From positions 5,638,501 to 5,702,500 of the forward strand of contig CANTUQ010000081.1 of NCBI GenBank assembly GCA_947683425.1: DNA of 64,000 nt, written 5' to 3'. Of the stretch, positions 24,620-35,500 are shown one piece after another. The notes below the pieces were generated by a model that saw only the letters and a program-made list of their open reading frames with translations, was not told the origin of the DNA and searched no databases. The DNA comes from Excoecaria cochinchinensis. Taxonomy: Eukaryota > Streptophyta > Magnoliopsida > Malpighiales > Euphorbiaceae. Within the stretch, counting starts at the first letter, position 1. Each line of letters starts with the position of its first letter. A program made the translations under genes and the position numbers.

Positions 24620-25368
24620 TAACCAAAAATGATTATACTAATTAACATGACACAAGTTGTTAGTTCTAGTGTAATAAGATCCAAAAGTATAACATGCAAG
24701 AAAAAGCAACTTAGAGTAGAAGAAATATGACAAAACTAATGAAAAAATGCAGAGTTTGAGGTTCCCCAATGAAAAACTCAAATTTGATGCAAAAAGATAA
24801 GTAGACAACTAAACAGAGCATGAAACACAAGAAAAAAAATGCCTACACAAATTATCCAACATAATTCGTTCTCCAATTATTTTTGATTCAGCCTTAATTC
24901 TAATTTAGTTTCTAGATTATAAAAACCATAGAAATAGCCCCCAAATACATGTTTACCCAATAGTCCTTATCTTGTTATTCCAACACATACAATGAAGTTT
25001 GCTACCATAAACTAGATAATTTTAGCCTAAGTAATAAGATGTAAGGATTCTCTTTAATAGGTGTTGAATCCAAACCAAATTACAAAAAAAAAAAAAAAAA
25101 TCTCTTCGTAAAGAAATCAACACACTTAATTAAGAAATATGACCAGATTCGTTATCTCATCTTCTTCCACCCTTTTTTTAATACTCCAACAACTAATCTC
25201 TTATTTTTAAAAACTTTATATGATAATTAGAACAGCAAAATACCTCAAAGAACGAATATGAAAAAGAAAGAGACAAGAAATCACAAGGACAAGATGAACT
25301 CTAACTTCAGAATCTAAAGAAAATAAACAATAATAATAGCAAATAAACACAAGATAAATAAGAATTTA
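24620..25368 (-). mobile_element. H element internal region, part 2
   Basis: AT-rich sequence between E3 and the G-family LTR, with an A18-type run near 25082-25099. It has no coding motif that I recognise. It is assigned to H because E3 and G both carry their own target-site duplications, and the H LTRs and primer-binding site enclose the block. Confidence 0.65.
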
Positions 25369-25615
25369 TGTAATGACCCTGATACCAGGTTATCGAAAAA
25401 TAGTATTTCCCGATAGTGAATAGTGCTGCCGGGGTGAAAAGTACACCCGGAGGTGAAAAATATTTTATTTGATTAGTGAAAAGTATAAGTTATGGCGAGT
25501 CTGAGGTTAAAATTTGGAGTGAAATCGAGATTAAATAGGCTTTTAAAAGTTGAAAATAAGGAAGAAGTAGCGGTTTCGGTGTGAATAGTAATTAGGTTGA
25601 CTAACGGTTTGACTG
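25369..25615 (+). mobile_element. Outer G-family LTR, 5' end
   Basis: Starts TGTAATGACCCTGATACC and continues with AAATTTGGAGTGAAATCGAG and GGTTGACTAACGGTTTGAC, as in the starts of LTR D and the G copy at 35.6 kb. ATTTA precedes it at 25364-25368. The same ATTTA follows the LTR end at 40639, so the outer G LTR spans 25369-40639. The pararetrovirus sequence begins at about 25616. Confidence 0.8.
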
Positions 25616-26652
25616 GTCCTCCACAATGCCCAGGTCTTTTCAAAATTTGATCTCAAAGCTGGTTTTTGGCAATTAGGGATTCATCCCCAATATCGTCCTA
25701 AAACTGCCTTCTGCATTCTTAATTTCCATTATCAATGGACTGTTATGCCTTTTGGACTCAAGACAGCACCATCTATTTTCTAGCAGACCATGATTAGAAT
25801 TTACCACCAAATTCTTTCTTTTGCCTTAATCTATATAGATGATGTCTTGATCTTTTCTCCAGATGTTCCTACCCATCAAGCTCATCTGCAATCTTTCATT
25901 GATCTCACAAGGGAACACCGAATCATGCTCTCACCATCTAAGATGATTATTCGCCAAAAAGAAATTGATTTTCTTGGTATGCGCTTTGTTAATGGCAGTT
26001 ACCAACCACAACCACATCGAGCTAAGGAACTCCTTAATTTTCCCTATGATCATTTATCACACAAACAAGTCCAACAGTTCCTTGGTATTGCCAACTACAT
26101 CCTTCAGTTTATCTCACACTTCAGCCACCTGTCCAAGCCACTCACCCAACTTTTAAAAAAGAACCCTCCATCTTGGTCGGCCACCCATACCCAATCAGTC
26201 CAAAAAATAAAAGAAGCCACTTAAACATTGCCACCTCTCCACATCCCTTCTACAGGAAAAAGATACCTTCAAACTGATGCCAGTGATGAGTGCTGGGGAG
26301 CTGTCCTTTTAGAAGAAAAAGACAACAGTCGACACATCTATGGTTATGCAAGTGGATAATTCAAAGAATCTGAATGCCATTATCACTCTACCTTTAAAGA
26401 AAACTTAGCAATTAAGAATGGCATAAAGAGATTTGAATTCCATCTGATTGGTTACAACTTTACAGTTGTCATGGACTGTTCATCTTTTCCAAAGATGCTT
26501 TCTTTCAAAGGCACGTCTGTCCCTCACCACCAACTTCTTAGATGGGCTGAATGGTTTAGTAAGTACAACTTCCAGGTTGAGCATATAAAAGGGGATAAGA
26601 ACCTTATCCCTGATTATCTCTCAAGACTCACTTATAAACCATCTTCTCCTTA
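25616..26652 (+). pseudogene. EPRV reverse transcriptase (C-terminal part) and RNase H
   Basis: The sequence enters the RT domain at the conserved KFDLKAGFWQ segment. It continues through MPFGL, the catalytic YIDDVLIFS (about 25830) and the thumb FLGIANYI, and then RNase H with QTDASD (about 26275) and a final DYLSRL. This enzyme copies pregenomic RNA to DNA and degrades the RNA. In-frame stops lie near 25782, 26222 and 26357. The palm N-terminal to KFDL is absent, so the gene is truncated at the insertion boundary. No integrase follows, as expected for a pararetrovirus rather than an LTR element. Confidence 0.9.
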
Positions 26653-26677
26653 ACTATCTTCAATCACTTTCCTTCCT

Positions 26678-27628
26678 TTGCTCTTCATAATGGATCGATT
26701 CCACCCTGACCCTAGCCCTCGGAAAAACCAACATGCAACACTACACCTCACAGCCTCCAGAAAACAAACCCATCCTCTAAACTGTCGCCTAAGCTCTCCT
26801 GCCCAGATCAAAAAATTTGCAATTCGCCATTTGTTTTACTTTGTACACCTTTTTTCTATTAAGAAGAACCTCTCCCCTACAAGGAACCTATTTTATGTTG
26901 ATACACCATGGGCAATGCTTTACAAGGTTTACCATAATTCTCCTTTCTGTGAAGAAGAGTTATGGTTCCTATGGTGCTTATCTATTCTCTACACACATTC
27001 TGTTATTTTTCCATTAGTGGAAACCTACGATCTTCTAACAGATGCCAGCAGACAAAGTTCATTCATCTGGCAATTCCTTGAATGGTACGCGCCATTATCC
27101 TGGTGGCGCCATGAGTTTCTCAGACAGATTCAATCTTGGAAAATATGGCAACGACCTGTTAAGGAAGCAGAAAAACTTTCTGCTGTGTATTTTTTCCATC
27201 GGCCATATATGTGGAATCCTGCCCATAATGCTATTTGGTCTCAACCCCAAGCATGGTGTTGGAAAGTTATTGACAATTATGAAGATGCTCCACCTACTTC
27301 ACTAAAAAAGACACTTCATAATACCCTCTGTGAACTTAATAATGTTGAACTCACATCTTTGCAGCCACCAACCTTTGATACTGCAGAGTCATCTCAAAGA
27401 CCAAATTACTTGAATTCATTATTCCAGGACTCCTAAGATCTTTTGTTGGATTCACTTGACCCCCTGCTGAATACTCCTCTTGAAGAAGACATTATGGCAC
27501 AAAATTTTCTCTCCATCCCAGAAGACAAGGCCACGGATGACATTGACTGGACCCCACAGCTCAGATTCCAGGACATAGATCCAGAAGATTTCAATATGTC
27601 CCCTTCCCATGAGCCTATCAAAAAGTAA
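26678..27628 (+). pseudogene. Unassigned EPRV ORF downstream of RNase H
   Basis: An open frame of 252 codons starts at 26678 and ends at a TAA at 27434-27436. The same frame stays open for another 64 codons to 27628, so the original product was probably about 315 residues with one later stop. It is rich in Trp and aromatic residues (for example WQFLEWYAPLSWWRHEF) and ends in an acidic tail with DDIDW and DIDPEDF. Its place after pol and before the promoter is that of the inclusion-body/transactivator gene in some caulimovirids. I see no clear viroplasmin motif, so no function is assigned. Only 25 bases separate it from the RNase H stop. Confidence 0.6.
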
Positions 27629-27639
27629 AGCAAGCAGCC

Positions 27640-27860
27640 TTTAATAAAGTAGCTTTTAATAAAGTAACCTTTGTAAAAGAGGAATATATTCCTCTACTTT
27701 AATTAAAGTAGCTTTATAAAAGTATCTTTTGTAAAAAGTAACTTTATCTTTTGTAAAAGGAGATTCCTCCTTATCTCTAGGATGTAATTACCTATGTGTG
27801 ATGTATTGTAAGCCTCTTCGAAGGCCTATAAATATGTAATGAAATAAGGAGAAGGCCAGG
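27640..27860 (+). promoter_or_regulatory. EPRV pregenomic RNA promoter region
   Basis: The intergenic region has several repeated AAAGTAGCTTT and CTTTTGTAAAAG phrases, then TATAAATA at 27827-27834 preceded by GGCC, as in 35S-type promoters of Caulimoviridae. An AATAAA lies just downstream at 27888-27893, which fits the terminally redundant pregenomic RNA of this family. Transcription would start near 27855-27865 (inferred). Confidence 0.7.
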
Positions 27861-28040
27861 ATGATTTGAAGCCTTCTTCTACGTTTGAATAAACCTCTCT
27901 CCTCTATGAATTTCTAAAGTTTCTTCTCTCTCTTATTAGAATATCCTTCTTCTTCAATCTTGGATCCTGCTATCTAAACTCCAAGGTCTATGGAATGAAT
28001 AATTCTGATCTATGTTGAATGGCCTAAGAGGATAGTCCAA

Positions 28041-28142
28041 AGTTGAGGCCAGGGAGTGCCGTTTTATTGGACAGTCATACCTGGTATTCAACATAGTCAG
28101 TTTGATGTGTTCCATGGCCCCTGGGGCATTTGGTATCAGAGC
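28041..28142 (+). repeat. Left arm of 102-bp inverted repeat in EPRV
   Basis: The reverse complement of 32039-32140 with five mismatches by eye (about 95% identity). The arm is leader sequence and ends at the primer-binding site. Together with the right arm it brackets the movement protein-coat-protease segment (28143-32038). Confidence 0.9.
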
Positions 28143-28143
28143 C
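28131..28143 (+). other. EPRV tRNA-Met primer-binding site
   Basis: TGGTATCAGAGCC, complementary to the 3' end of initiator tRNA-Met, about 270 bp downstream of the presumed transcription start and 55 bp before the first viral ATG. It is the right-hand end of the left inverted-repeat arm. Confidence 0.85.
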
Positions 28144-28197
28144 AATAGATTGTTGATGTAGTTATTCTACTGAGAAGAGAACCTTAACCTTACACTC

Positions 28198-29061
28198 ATG
28201 ACTACTCCTACTTCTTCTACTTCTTTATCCAGATCTTTCTTCTTTCTCTAGATCTTCTTTCTCTCTTTTACCTTCTACAGTTCAAAAGCTTGATTATTTG
28301 TATGAGTTGAATTTTCTTGATGAAACCCAAAAAATTCAAGATTCTCACCTTCCCTTTCTTAACCCATATGATGCCTTCACAAAATCACCCCGATCCATAG
28401 TTCTTTCCAACATTAAAACTCTCATCAAACCACCCAAATCCCATGTAAAAGAATATGTCCAATCTTGTTCTTTCCGATAACACCCCATTAAAGCCACTGG
28501 ACAAGAGCAATTTATTCCTCTTGATATTCCTTCTGAGTCTATTCCTCATTGGACTCATCAGGGATTAACCCATCTCCATTTTAGAGCTGTTAGAATTGCG
28601 ATTACCTATCATGGACGCAAAGGACTTCTTGTTTTTGCGAGAATCGCTCTTCTTGACACAAGATACCTCAATTATTCACAGGCTATTATTGGAACCGTTC
28701 AGACCTCTCTGAATGCTGGAACTATCATGTTCACTTTCTACCCCAATTTTAACATGAGACTAGATGATTTTCATATCCTGGACAATCTTACGGTCCAGAT
28801 CCAGATCACTGGAGCTGATCAAGTAAAGACCACTGAAGTAGCAACTCTTCACTATTAGATGATCTATAGAGTCCAGAATCATGCTATAGACATCTCACTT
28901 CCCTGCTCAAATGATGCTTTGATTATCAGCACTGACTCAAACCAGGTTCCTACCTGTGTACAGATTCCTAAGCAGTTGACGCAGGAACAGTTGCTTGATT
29001 ATTTCTCGAAGTCTTGGCTCACCAGTTATGAAATCCTTCATGAACAAAAAAAGCTAATCTA
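28198..29061 (+). pseudogene. EPRV movement protein
   Basis: Starts at the first ATG after the primer site (28198). The core near 28590-28800 has the caulimovirid movement-protein layout: a GRKGLLVFARIALLD segment, an IIGTVQTSLNAGT segment, then FTFYPNFN. Such proteins form or line tubules through plasmodesmata for virus spread. The frame is broken: a change near 28260-28300, a stop near 28480 and another near 28856 before the C-terminal part (28859-29062). It is unlikely to make protein. Confidence 0.75.
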
Positions 29062-29078
29062 GTCCTCTAGTCCTGTTT

Positions 29079-30188
29079 TTGTTAAAAAAACCCAATAGTA
29101 TGGTAGAAACCCAGTTTGTCTCTCCGCGAGATGAGCTAAATCCAGTTGAATCAACTACTGCACCAATCTTTTCCCCACAATTTATGTTACAACCTTGTCT
29201 CTCCTTTCCCCAAGAAGATAATATCCCAATTGCAGCTTTTGATACTGAAGGATGTCCCATTTATGCTTTTAAATGGGATGGCCACTGTTATTGGGATCTT
29301 TGTGATTGTGATGACTGTTATAAAGCCTCAATCAAAGATGAACTAGATGATGAAGATCTCCGACGATGGAGATGCAAGGGAAAAAAGAATGTTTCTTCGG
29401 AAGCACGATATCAGGACCATCTTGATGAAGATGATGATCCTACAGTTGGCACTCTTGGCCAACCTTCAGGCAAGTATGACTATGTAGTTTCTTATACTGC
29501 CCCATCTTGGTACAAACCACCTGTTACACCAACTCCAATCCCTGAAGCATGTAAGCCGAAGCCTAATCCTTCACCAAAGAAACCTTATTCTCCTTCCATC
29601 TGGAAACTAAAAACTGTTCAAACCCCAGTTATTCCTGCTGTTTGTATGTACCAACCCAGTGGTCAATATAAAGATGAATTTCCCACTCTCTTTAAAACCA
29701 CAAATCCTATAACCAAAATCCAAAGCACCCCTTTTGTTAAATCCCCTGGAGTCTCAACTGAAGGTACTCTCAGAGCTATTCAACCAGCTGAAGCAATTCT
29801 CAACTGGCAATCTGAATATGCTCTGTCTCAAAATAAACTTCTTCACCGACTAGAAATAAAAGTTGAGCATGTTTCTACTCGTGTTGATACACTTAATTCA
29901 CAAATCACAGGCCAGAATGTTGCTACTTACCAGTTGTTGACAAAATTGAAAAACCAAGTTACTGATCTTGACAAGCAACTTATGACTGCTATCAGTGACC
30001 GGATCTATGATTCTACCTTTAAAGTAAAAGCCTCTGAAGTTACCAGAATCAAAGCAGAAATTGCACTCATAAAAAGGGATTTAGTTAAACCTCCTCCCAC
30101 TTCTTCTTTTCCCTTTTATCATTCTACTCTTCCTCCTATCACACACCAACCCTCCATAAAAATTCCTCCTTATTCTGAACCTACTTAG
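29079..30188 (+). CDS. EPRV central ORF, 369 codons, intact
   Basis: The longest intact frame in the viral insert. Near residues 60-80 it has a Cys-rich acidic cluster (CYWDLCDCDDC) followed by KDELDDEDLRRW. A Pro-rich middle follows (about residues 130-170), then a Gln/Asn- and heptad-rich stretch at about residues 255-340 (LHRLEIKVEHVSTRVDTL) likely to form a coiled coil. It lies between movement protein and coat protein, in a frame different from the movement gene. This is where caulimovirids keep virion-associated or coat N-terminal segments. In the virus it may have been part of a polyprotein; the ATG is chosen because upstream sequence in this frame is closed. Expression is not shown. 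Confidence 0.6.
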   Translation: MLKKPNSMVETQFVSPRDELNPVESTTAPIFSPQFMLQPCLSFPQEDNIPIAAFDTEGCPIYAFKWDGHCYWDLCDCDDCYKASIKDELDDEDLRRWRCKGKKNVSSEARYQDHLDEDDDPTVGTLGQPSGKYDYVVSYTAPSWYKPPVTPTPIPEACKPKPNPSPKKPYSPSIWKLKTVQTPVIPAVCMYQPSGQYKDEFPTLFKTTNPITKIQSTPFVKSPGVSTEGTLRAIQPAEAILNWQSEYALSQNKLLHRLEIKVEHVSTRVDTLNSQITGQNVATYQLLTKLKNQVTDLDKQLMTAISDRIYDSTFKVKASEVTRIKAEIALIKRDLVKPPPTSSFPFYHSTLPPITHQPSIKIPPYSEPT

Positions 30189-31550
30189 GAAGAACTTGAT
30201 GCATTAGGATATTCTCATGAAATGTTTATGAGACAACAATTTATTAAACAAAAAAGATCTCCTGAGCCGCCCTTACCTCATACATCTACTAAACCTTCCA
30301 CTTCTGAAACATCTATCCCTCCTGTTACTTCTGATCCTAGATAGAAACAGAAGGGTATTGTTATTTCTGAACCACCATCCTCCCATATGATCCAAGAACC
30401 CTCATACCCAAATCCACTTATTCAAACTTTGTAACAAAAGGTTTTACAAACCCTTCCTTCTATCTCTTTTGCTAACAAGAATGATTCAACTGACACTGAT
30501 AGTACTTCCAGTATTAGCCAGAATGATAATCTTGATCCCACTCATTTTCCAATATTCATGGCTGATCCACCTCTTGCTGAAAGTACTACTACTCAATTTG
30601 CTGAGGAACCTGAAGAAGAAATGGCAAAAAATACACTCCCTCCTGATTCCAAGCCCGATAGTGGACCTTGGTTTGGATTTGAAGATATTCCTAGTAATCA
30701 ATGGAGAGATCGCCTTCAAGAATTTTATGCATGGCTTGAACTAAAAGGCAGAACTCGTCCACCAATGGAAACAAGTCTGGAATCTATTTTTCATGAATTT
30801 TAATGCAGATTTGTTGGAAGAATTCGAGATTGGTTCACTCGCCTGAATGAATATTCAAAGCTTTAATTTGTTCGGTTTGAATCTATTACTTATGTTCTCC
30901 AAAAAATTCACTCTGAATTTATTGAAAATGTGCAAGACTTTGAAGATGCCAATCGAGATGATTTCTTCAAAATGAAGTGCTGTTCTCTCTTAAGAAAAGA
31001 TTTGGATAAGATTTATAAGAAAATGTCCAAACTCTTTTACATGCTTAATGGCGCAAATGATCCTAATTTAAAGCAAGGATTTTTATCCTCCATGCCAGAG
31101 AATCTCTCCAACAGCACCATGTTTTATCTTCGGGAACAAGGCATTCAACTTAACTCTCTTTCCCTTGGATAGATTTATCAAAGAATTCTAATGGCTCTTG
31201 ATCGTCCTTATGCATCACAAAAAATGGTCAAAGAAACCATCCAGAAGGGACGTGACCCTCAGTTGAAGCAGTATGCAAACGTCCAGATTTACAGATCAAA
31301 TGTTTCCCTGATAAGAAATGTTCTTGCTCTCCAAAGAAGTACAAGAAGTTTCGGTATCCTAAAAAGTTCTTTCGCAACCGTCTTCCTTATCAATGCAAAA
31401 AAGTCCGTTTCTTCAGACGGAAAAGATTTAAACCTAAAGGAGATTGATGCTTTGTCTGTGGGAAAAAAGGCCATTTTGCAAAGAACTGTCCAAGAAAAAA
31501 GAAGTCTCAGCAATTACTTCAACATATCCAATAGTCCTCTCCCATTAATA
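30189..31550 (+). pseudogene. EPRV coat protein with Cys-His knuckle
   Basis: Acidic N-terminal sequence, then a core near 30660-31200 with WFGFEDIPSNQWRDRL, LEESTMETSLE-like and MSKLFYML segments. A strongly basic Lys/Arg-rich stretch follows near 31300-31440, and then a zinc knuckle CFVCGKKGHFAKNC at about 31448. This is the nucleic-acid-binding coat region of Caulimoviridae. Stops lie near 30186, 30342, 30432, 30801, 30865 and 31170. The frame shifts near 31280, between core and basic tail, and a stop lies directly before the knuckle. Confidence 0.8.
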
Positions 31551-31639
31551 TCTAAAATGATGATGTTGAATCACTTTTCTCTGAAGCAGATGAACCGGAT
31601 CCATATACTCTCTTTCCTATAGAGTATTCGGACTCTTAT

Positions 31640-32038
31640 CTTTCTGATGATGATGACTTTGACTCTGAAGACAATACTATAGCTACTATAGAACCCTTAT
31701 TACCTAGCCCTAAATCACTATCACCTGTCTATACACTTTCTTCTCACCCAATCCCCTTAGTACCTGCTAAAGTCTTTCCTGATAAATTTGCCAACCCAAT
31801 CAATATTATAGCTTTCATTGATACTGGAGCTCATAATACTATCCTCAATCCCAAAGTCCTCCCAGAATCTTGTTGGAAACCTTATACGCAACACTTTCAA
31901 GCAGCCAATCAAGGCGTCTTAACCATCACAAAAAGAACCAAACATCCTATCAAAATCCAATTCTTCCCTGATTGTTACATTTGGATCCATGCCCTTGGAT
32001 CAGATCTTCCAGGCAAAGATCTTATTTTTGGATTTGAT
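31640..32038 (+). pseudogene. EPRV aspartic protease
   Basis: A Ser/Pro-rich linker leads to AFIDTGAHNTI at about 31811, the DTGA active site of retroviral-type proteases that process the viral polyprotein. It ends with LPGKDLIFGFD at 32038. There the viral reading frame runs into the inverted leader copy, so the C-terminus beyond FGFD is not genuine protease sequence. The frame is the same as that of the zinc knuckle and looks open from about 31620 to the junction. Confidence 0.85.
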
Positions 32039-32140
32039 GCTCTGATACCAAATGCCCCAGGGACCATGGAACACATAAAACTGACTATGTTGAATACCAA
32101 GTATGACTGTCCAATAAAATGGCACTCCCTGCCCTCAACT
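32039..32140 (-). repeat. Right arm: inverted copy of the EPRV leader
   Basis: GCTCTGATACCA here is the exact complement of the primer-binding site. The following 90 bases are the reverse complement of the leader down to 28041. The copy starts exactly at the primer-binding edge and is fused to the protease gene. Confidence 0.9.
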
Positions 32141-35100
32141 GTATTGATGAGTAGAATCATATGGTAATGAAAAATTAAATTTTAGTGACACTAAAAAATC
32201 GGACTGGTAAATAATTACCGAACTGAGAAATGATCTTCGATTAACCCCAAAATATTATTGGAGTCTAATGAATATGTGTTAAGAATTACGGAGTCATTTT
32301 TCTGAGGAATTGACCTTAGAAAGTAAGGAAAAAAATATGATTTTGGTTTGAATAGTACTCGATTGACCAAAAGTTTGACGGGGACTTTAAAAATAGTAAT
32401 CGATGTCCAAAATTGATGAAAATTTCTAGATATCCTCTAAATAATATGTTTAAATTTTTGGTAGTGAAAAGGAAATTTTTTGGTAACACTGATAATTATT
32501 AAACCGGATTAATTTGATTGAAGCGGATCGAAAATGGACTCTGATTGGGCTGAAATTTTGTGTACAGCGTAATTTTTATATGATATGAATTACAGAATCG
32601 AATTTAAAATTATTTGGAGTTGAAAAGTGAGAAAACTATAGAAAAGATGCCAAATGGGCTTAAAAGTGTAATTGGACTTTATAGGTTGGACCATTGGTTG
32701 GAACATTTTGGGCCACTATACAAACACTTAAATCACAAAAATTTTAGGTGTGTAGTCCTTATCGCTTCTGCCTTCTCTTCCCCTTAGTTGGCCGAAGTGC
32801 TCTCTCTTCCTCATTTCTTAAAATTTCTTCATTTTTGGTTGATTTCTTGCTTAATTCAAGCACCCTAAAGTTAATTCAGCCCCTCTATGAGTTCATAGTA
32901 ACCTCTAGTATCCATTTGATGGATTAAAAGAACGGAAAAGTGAGGAACAAAGGTTATGTTGTCAAAATGGAGGTAAGAGATTTAGAGTGTATTAATTTAA
33001 TTTATTAGTTCTAAATGATAGATTAGGGTGTATTAAGCATGGTTATGAAGTTATATTGGATAAAAGAAGAAAATTGATGAGTGTTTCTTTGTCTTGTGTA
33101 TTCGGCCATAATGAGGAAATTGAGGGAAAATGGCTTTTTAAGGGCCAAAGGCAAGAATTGAGGAGTTTGTGAAAGCTATAGCATGGATATGAGGTTTGTG
33201 ATTGCCTAATCCATGGATTTCCTTTGGAAAATTAGGGTTTAATGTTATGTTTATATGGCGACTATGTGTGATTTGCATGTATAATTGAGATTGAGGTGAT
33301 GATTGAGCTTAAGGAGGGTAACTAAGCTAATTAGAGTGATTAAAGTGAAAGAAAATTAAGTGTAAGTGTTAAACATAATGTGACATAATGGTATACTTAG
33401 GAATATTTAAGGTATACCTAGTGATTACATGAAATTAAGTGGTATATGCACATGAATTGAGGCCTAATCTAGTGAAATGAGTGATAAATGGATGAAAACT
33501 AAAATGTTAGGGAAAAACCCTAAGATGGCTGAATGAACTAAGTACGGAATTGTGATAGATTATGTGGTTTATATGTCATATGAAGTGTAAAATGACTAAA
33601 TGAGTGACTTAGAAGTGAAAAGGAAAGTTAAATGAAAAGAAATACATGAAAATTGAATAATTGACTTAAGGGAACTTGTGTAAAATGTAAGCTTAATTGA
33701 GTATAAGCTTAGAAAAGTGCGTAAGAATCCTTTAAATGACAAATGGAATACTAAAATGAAACTAAAAGAAATTGCAAGGTAAAGTAATCACCTTGGCCGA
33801 ATGGTACCCTAGTGTATACTAGGGTATATCTTGAGTATATTTGAAGATTAATGGCCTAAAATGAATTTAGACATGAAAACTAGTGTCCATAAATTTAATT
33901 GGAATTTATGGAATATGTATGAATATTTTTTAGTATGATACTCCATTATGCTCAAAGTGAAAATAATGATAAATATTGAATAATTGAATTTGAAATGATA
34001 TGAATTGAACGAAATCAGCTTTGAAATGAATTTATAGCCACTGCATGGCTTAAGTATACTTATTATGAGAAATAAGTATATAGTGAAAATTGTGCCTAAT
34101 TGATCAGAATAGTGATCGATTAGGGTATTGAAATGATAATGAAGTGACCGAAGTGAAAATGAAACATAAAATGAAAATGAAAGTGCTAAAGTATGAAAAT
34201 GTATTGACAAGTCATACGTAATATGCTATATGTTATATGTAAAACGAAAGTGTTAAAAGAATGAAAAGTGGATTTGAAAGTCTTTTGAAAAGTACTGCCC
34301 TTAGTTGTGTCTGGCGGTTTAATCTAGTTCAGGATATGTTTGGCTAGCCATAGGGACCTCCGTACCGCTGTGCAAGTCATGGTGACTTGCTTGACTATGG
34401 TAAATTCGTGATGGTCTCCTATAGCCCTCTGTTACATGTTAAATGTTACATGTCCTATGTCATACGTTCAGTGTAAGTGTTGGGGTGGTCCTTTGGGATC
34501 ATTCTATAGTGCAGTTTAGTGGGACTATGGGGCCCACGTCCTGTATATCCGGTTTGCAAATTTTTTGCCAGGATTGTACTAGGGGCATGATTGTAAAATG
34601 ATTTGAAAATACAAAAAGTACAATGATGAAATGCAATATGATATATAGTAAAATAACTGAATGTAACAAGACAGAATGTAAAAGTATAACATGTAATGGC
34701 ATAATGTCACACGACATTATGTAATAGGACATAATATGTAAAAGCATAATGTGAAAGTATAACATGTAAAGCCATAGTGTCATATGACATAGTATGTAAA
34801 AAGTATAACGAATAGAGAGCATAATGTAAAAAGCCTAAGTGAAATAAGCATAATTTTAAAATGATACGATTCTGTCAAAAGTAAAATGATAAAAAATAAA
34901 ACGACTTAAAAATGTGAAAAATAACATGAAAATGAATAGTTATATGAGAAAAGGACCTAAGTGAAAGAAATGAAAAGTTTGGGGTAAAAAGGTAATTTAC
35001 CCAAATCATAAGCTAAATGGGTCATAATGATGAAAATGACCTGAAAATGTAAAAAGTATAGTGAAAATGAGAAATAAAATGAAAAAGGACTCATATGAAA

Positions 35101-35500
35101 GAAAATAAAAGTTTAAGGACCAAAATGTAATTTATCGCAAAAATAATTAGTCGTAAGACTAATTGGTAAATTATAAGCAAAGAAGCGATCGAATGTGAAA
35201 ATATAGTAAGTAAATGACAAAAGTATAAGTAAACGTTAAATGAAGGACCGAATTGTAATTTGACCAAAGTAGGAGCAAAACCGTAATTAAGTGTAAAAGT
35301 ACACTAATAAGTGACATGTAAATGAAAATAGAAATTAAAATGACAAATATGTAAAGAATCCAAAGTGCAGGGACTAAAATGTAATTTAACGTGTGTATTG
35401 GCCCAAATATCGGTCTGGAAGTGTACAGTGAATGACTACAGTGTCTCTAGTGTGATATCAGTGTAGAGTGATGTTATAAGTATGATTATGTGGAATAATA
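32141..35500 (+). mobile_element. G-family LTR copy G2 (start not resolved)
   Basis: Right of the virus the sequence resembles G-family U3. It repeats motifs already present left of the virus (GAATAGTACTCGATTGACC beside GTGAATAGTAATTAGGTTGAC), with many differences, so this is a second copy and not a simple continuation. A leader with TTGGCCGAAGTG and TTCTTCATTTTTGG lies near 32790-32840. The TGCCCTTAG..CTAGTTCAG..TGGCTAGCCATAGGGAC block is at 34296-34370. AT-rich GGACTAAAATGTAATTT units follow to about 35500. No coding sequence is visible. Confidence 0.7.

Larger units (their letters stand above)
25616..32140 (+). mobile_element. Endogenous pararetrovirus (Caulimoviridae), permuted and decayed
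   Basis: About 6.5 kb of virus-derived DNA. Order from left: C-terminal part of reverse transcriptase, RNase H, an unassigned downstream ORF, an intergenic promoter and leader with a tRNA-Met primer site, movement protein, a central ORF, coat protein with Cys-His knuckle, aspartic protease, then an inverted copy of the leader. In a circular viral map protease is followed by RT, so the insert is one genome opened between them, with roughly the N-terminal third of RT missing. All regions except the central ORF carry stops or frame changes. Genus is not determined. Placement beyond the family rests on motifs read by eye. Confidence 0.9.

Noticed and set aside
26678..27436. A possible host gene of 252 codons
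   Set aside because: It sits 25 bases after viral RNase H and before the viral promoter, in the viral gene order, and is interrupted and extended in frame.
28131..28143. Primer-binding site as evidence for another LTR retrotransposon
   Set aside because: It follows a 35S-like promoter and precedes a movement protein, and no LTR or integrase is present, so it belongs to the pararetrovirus.
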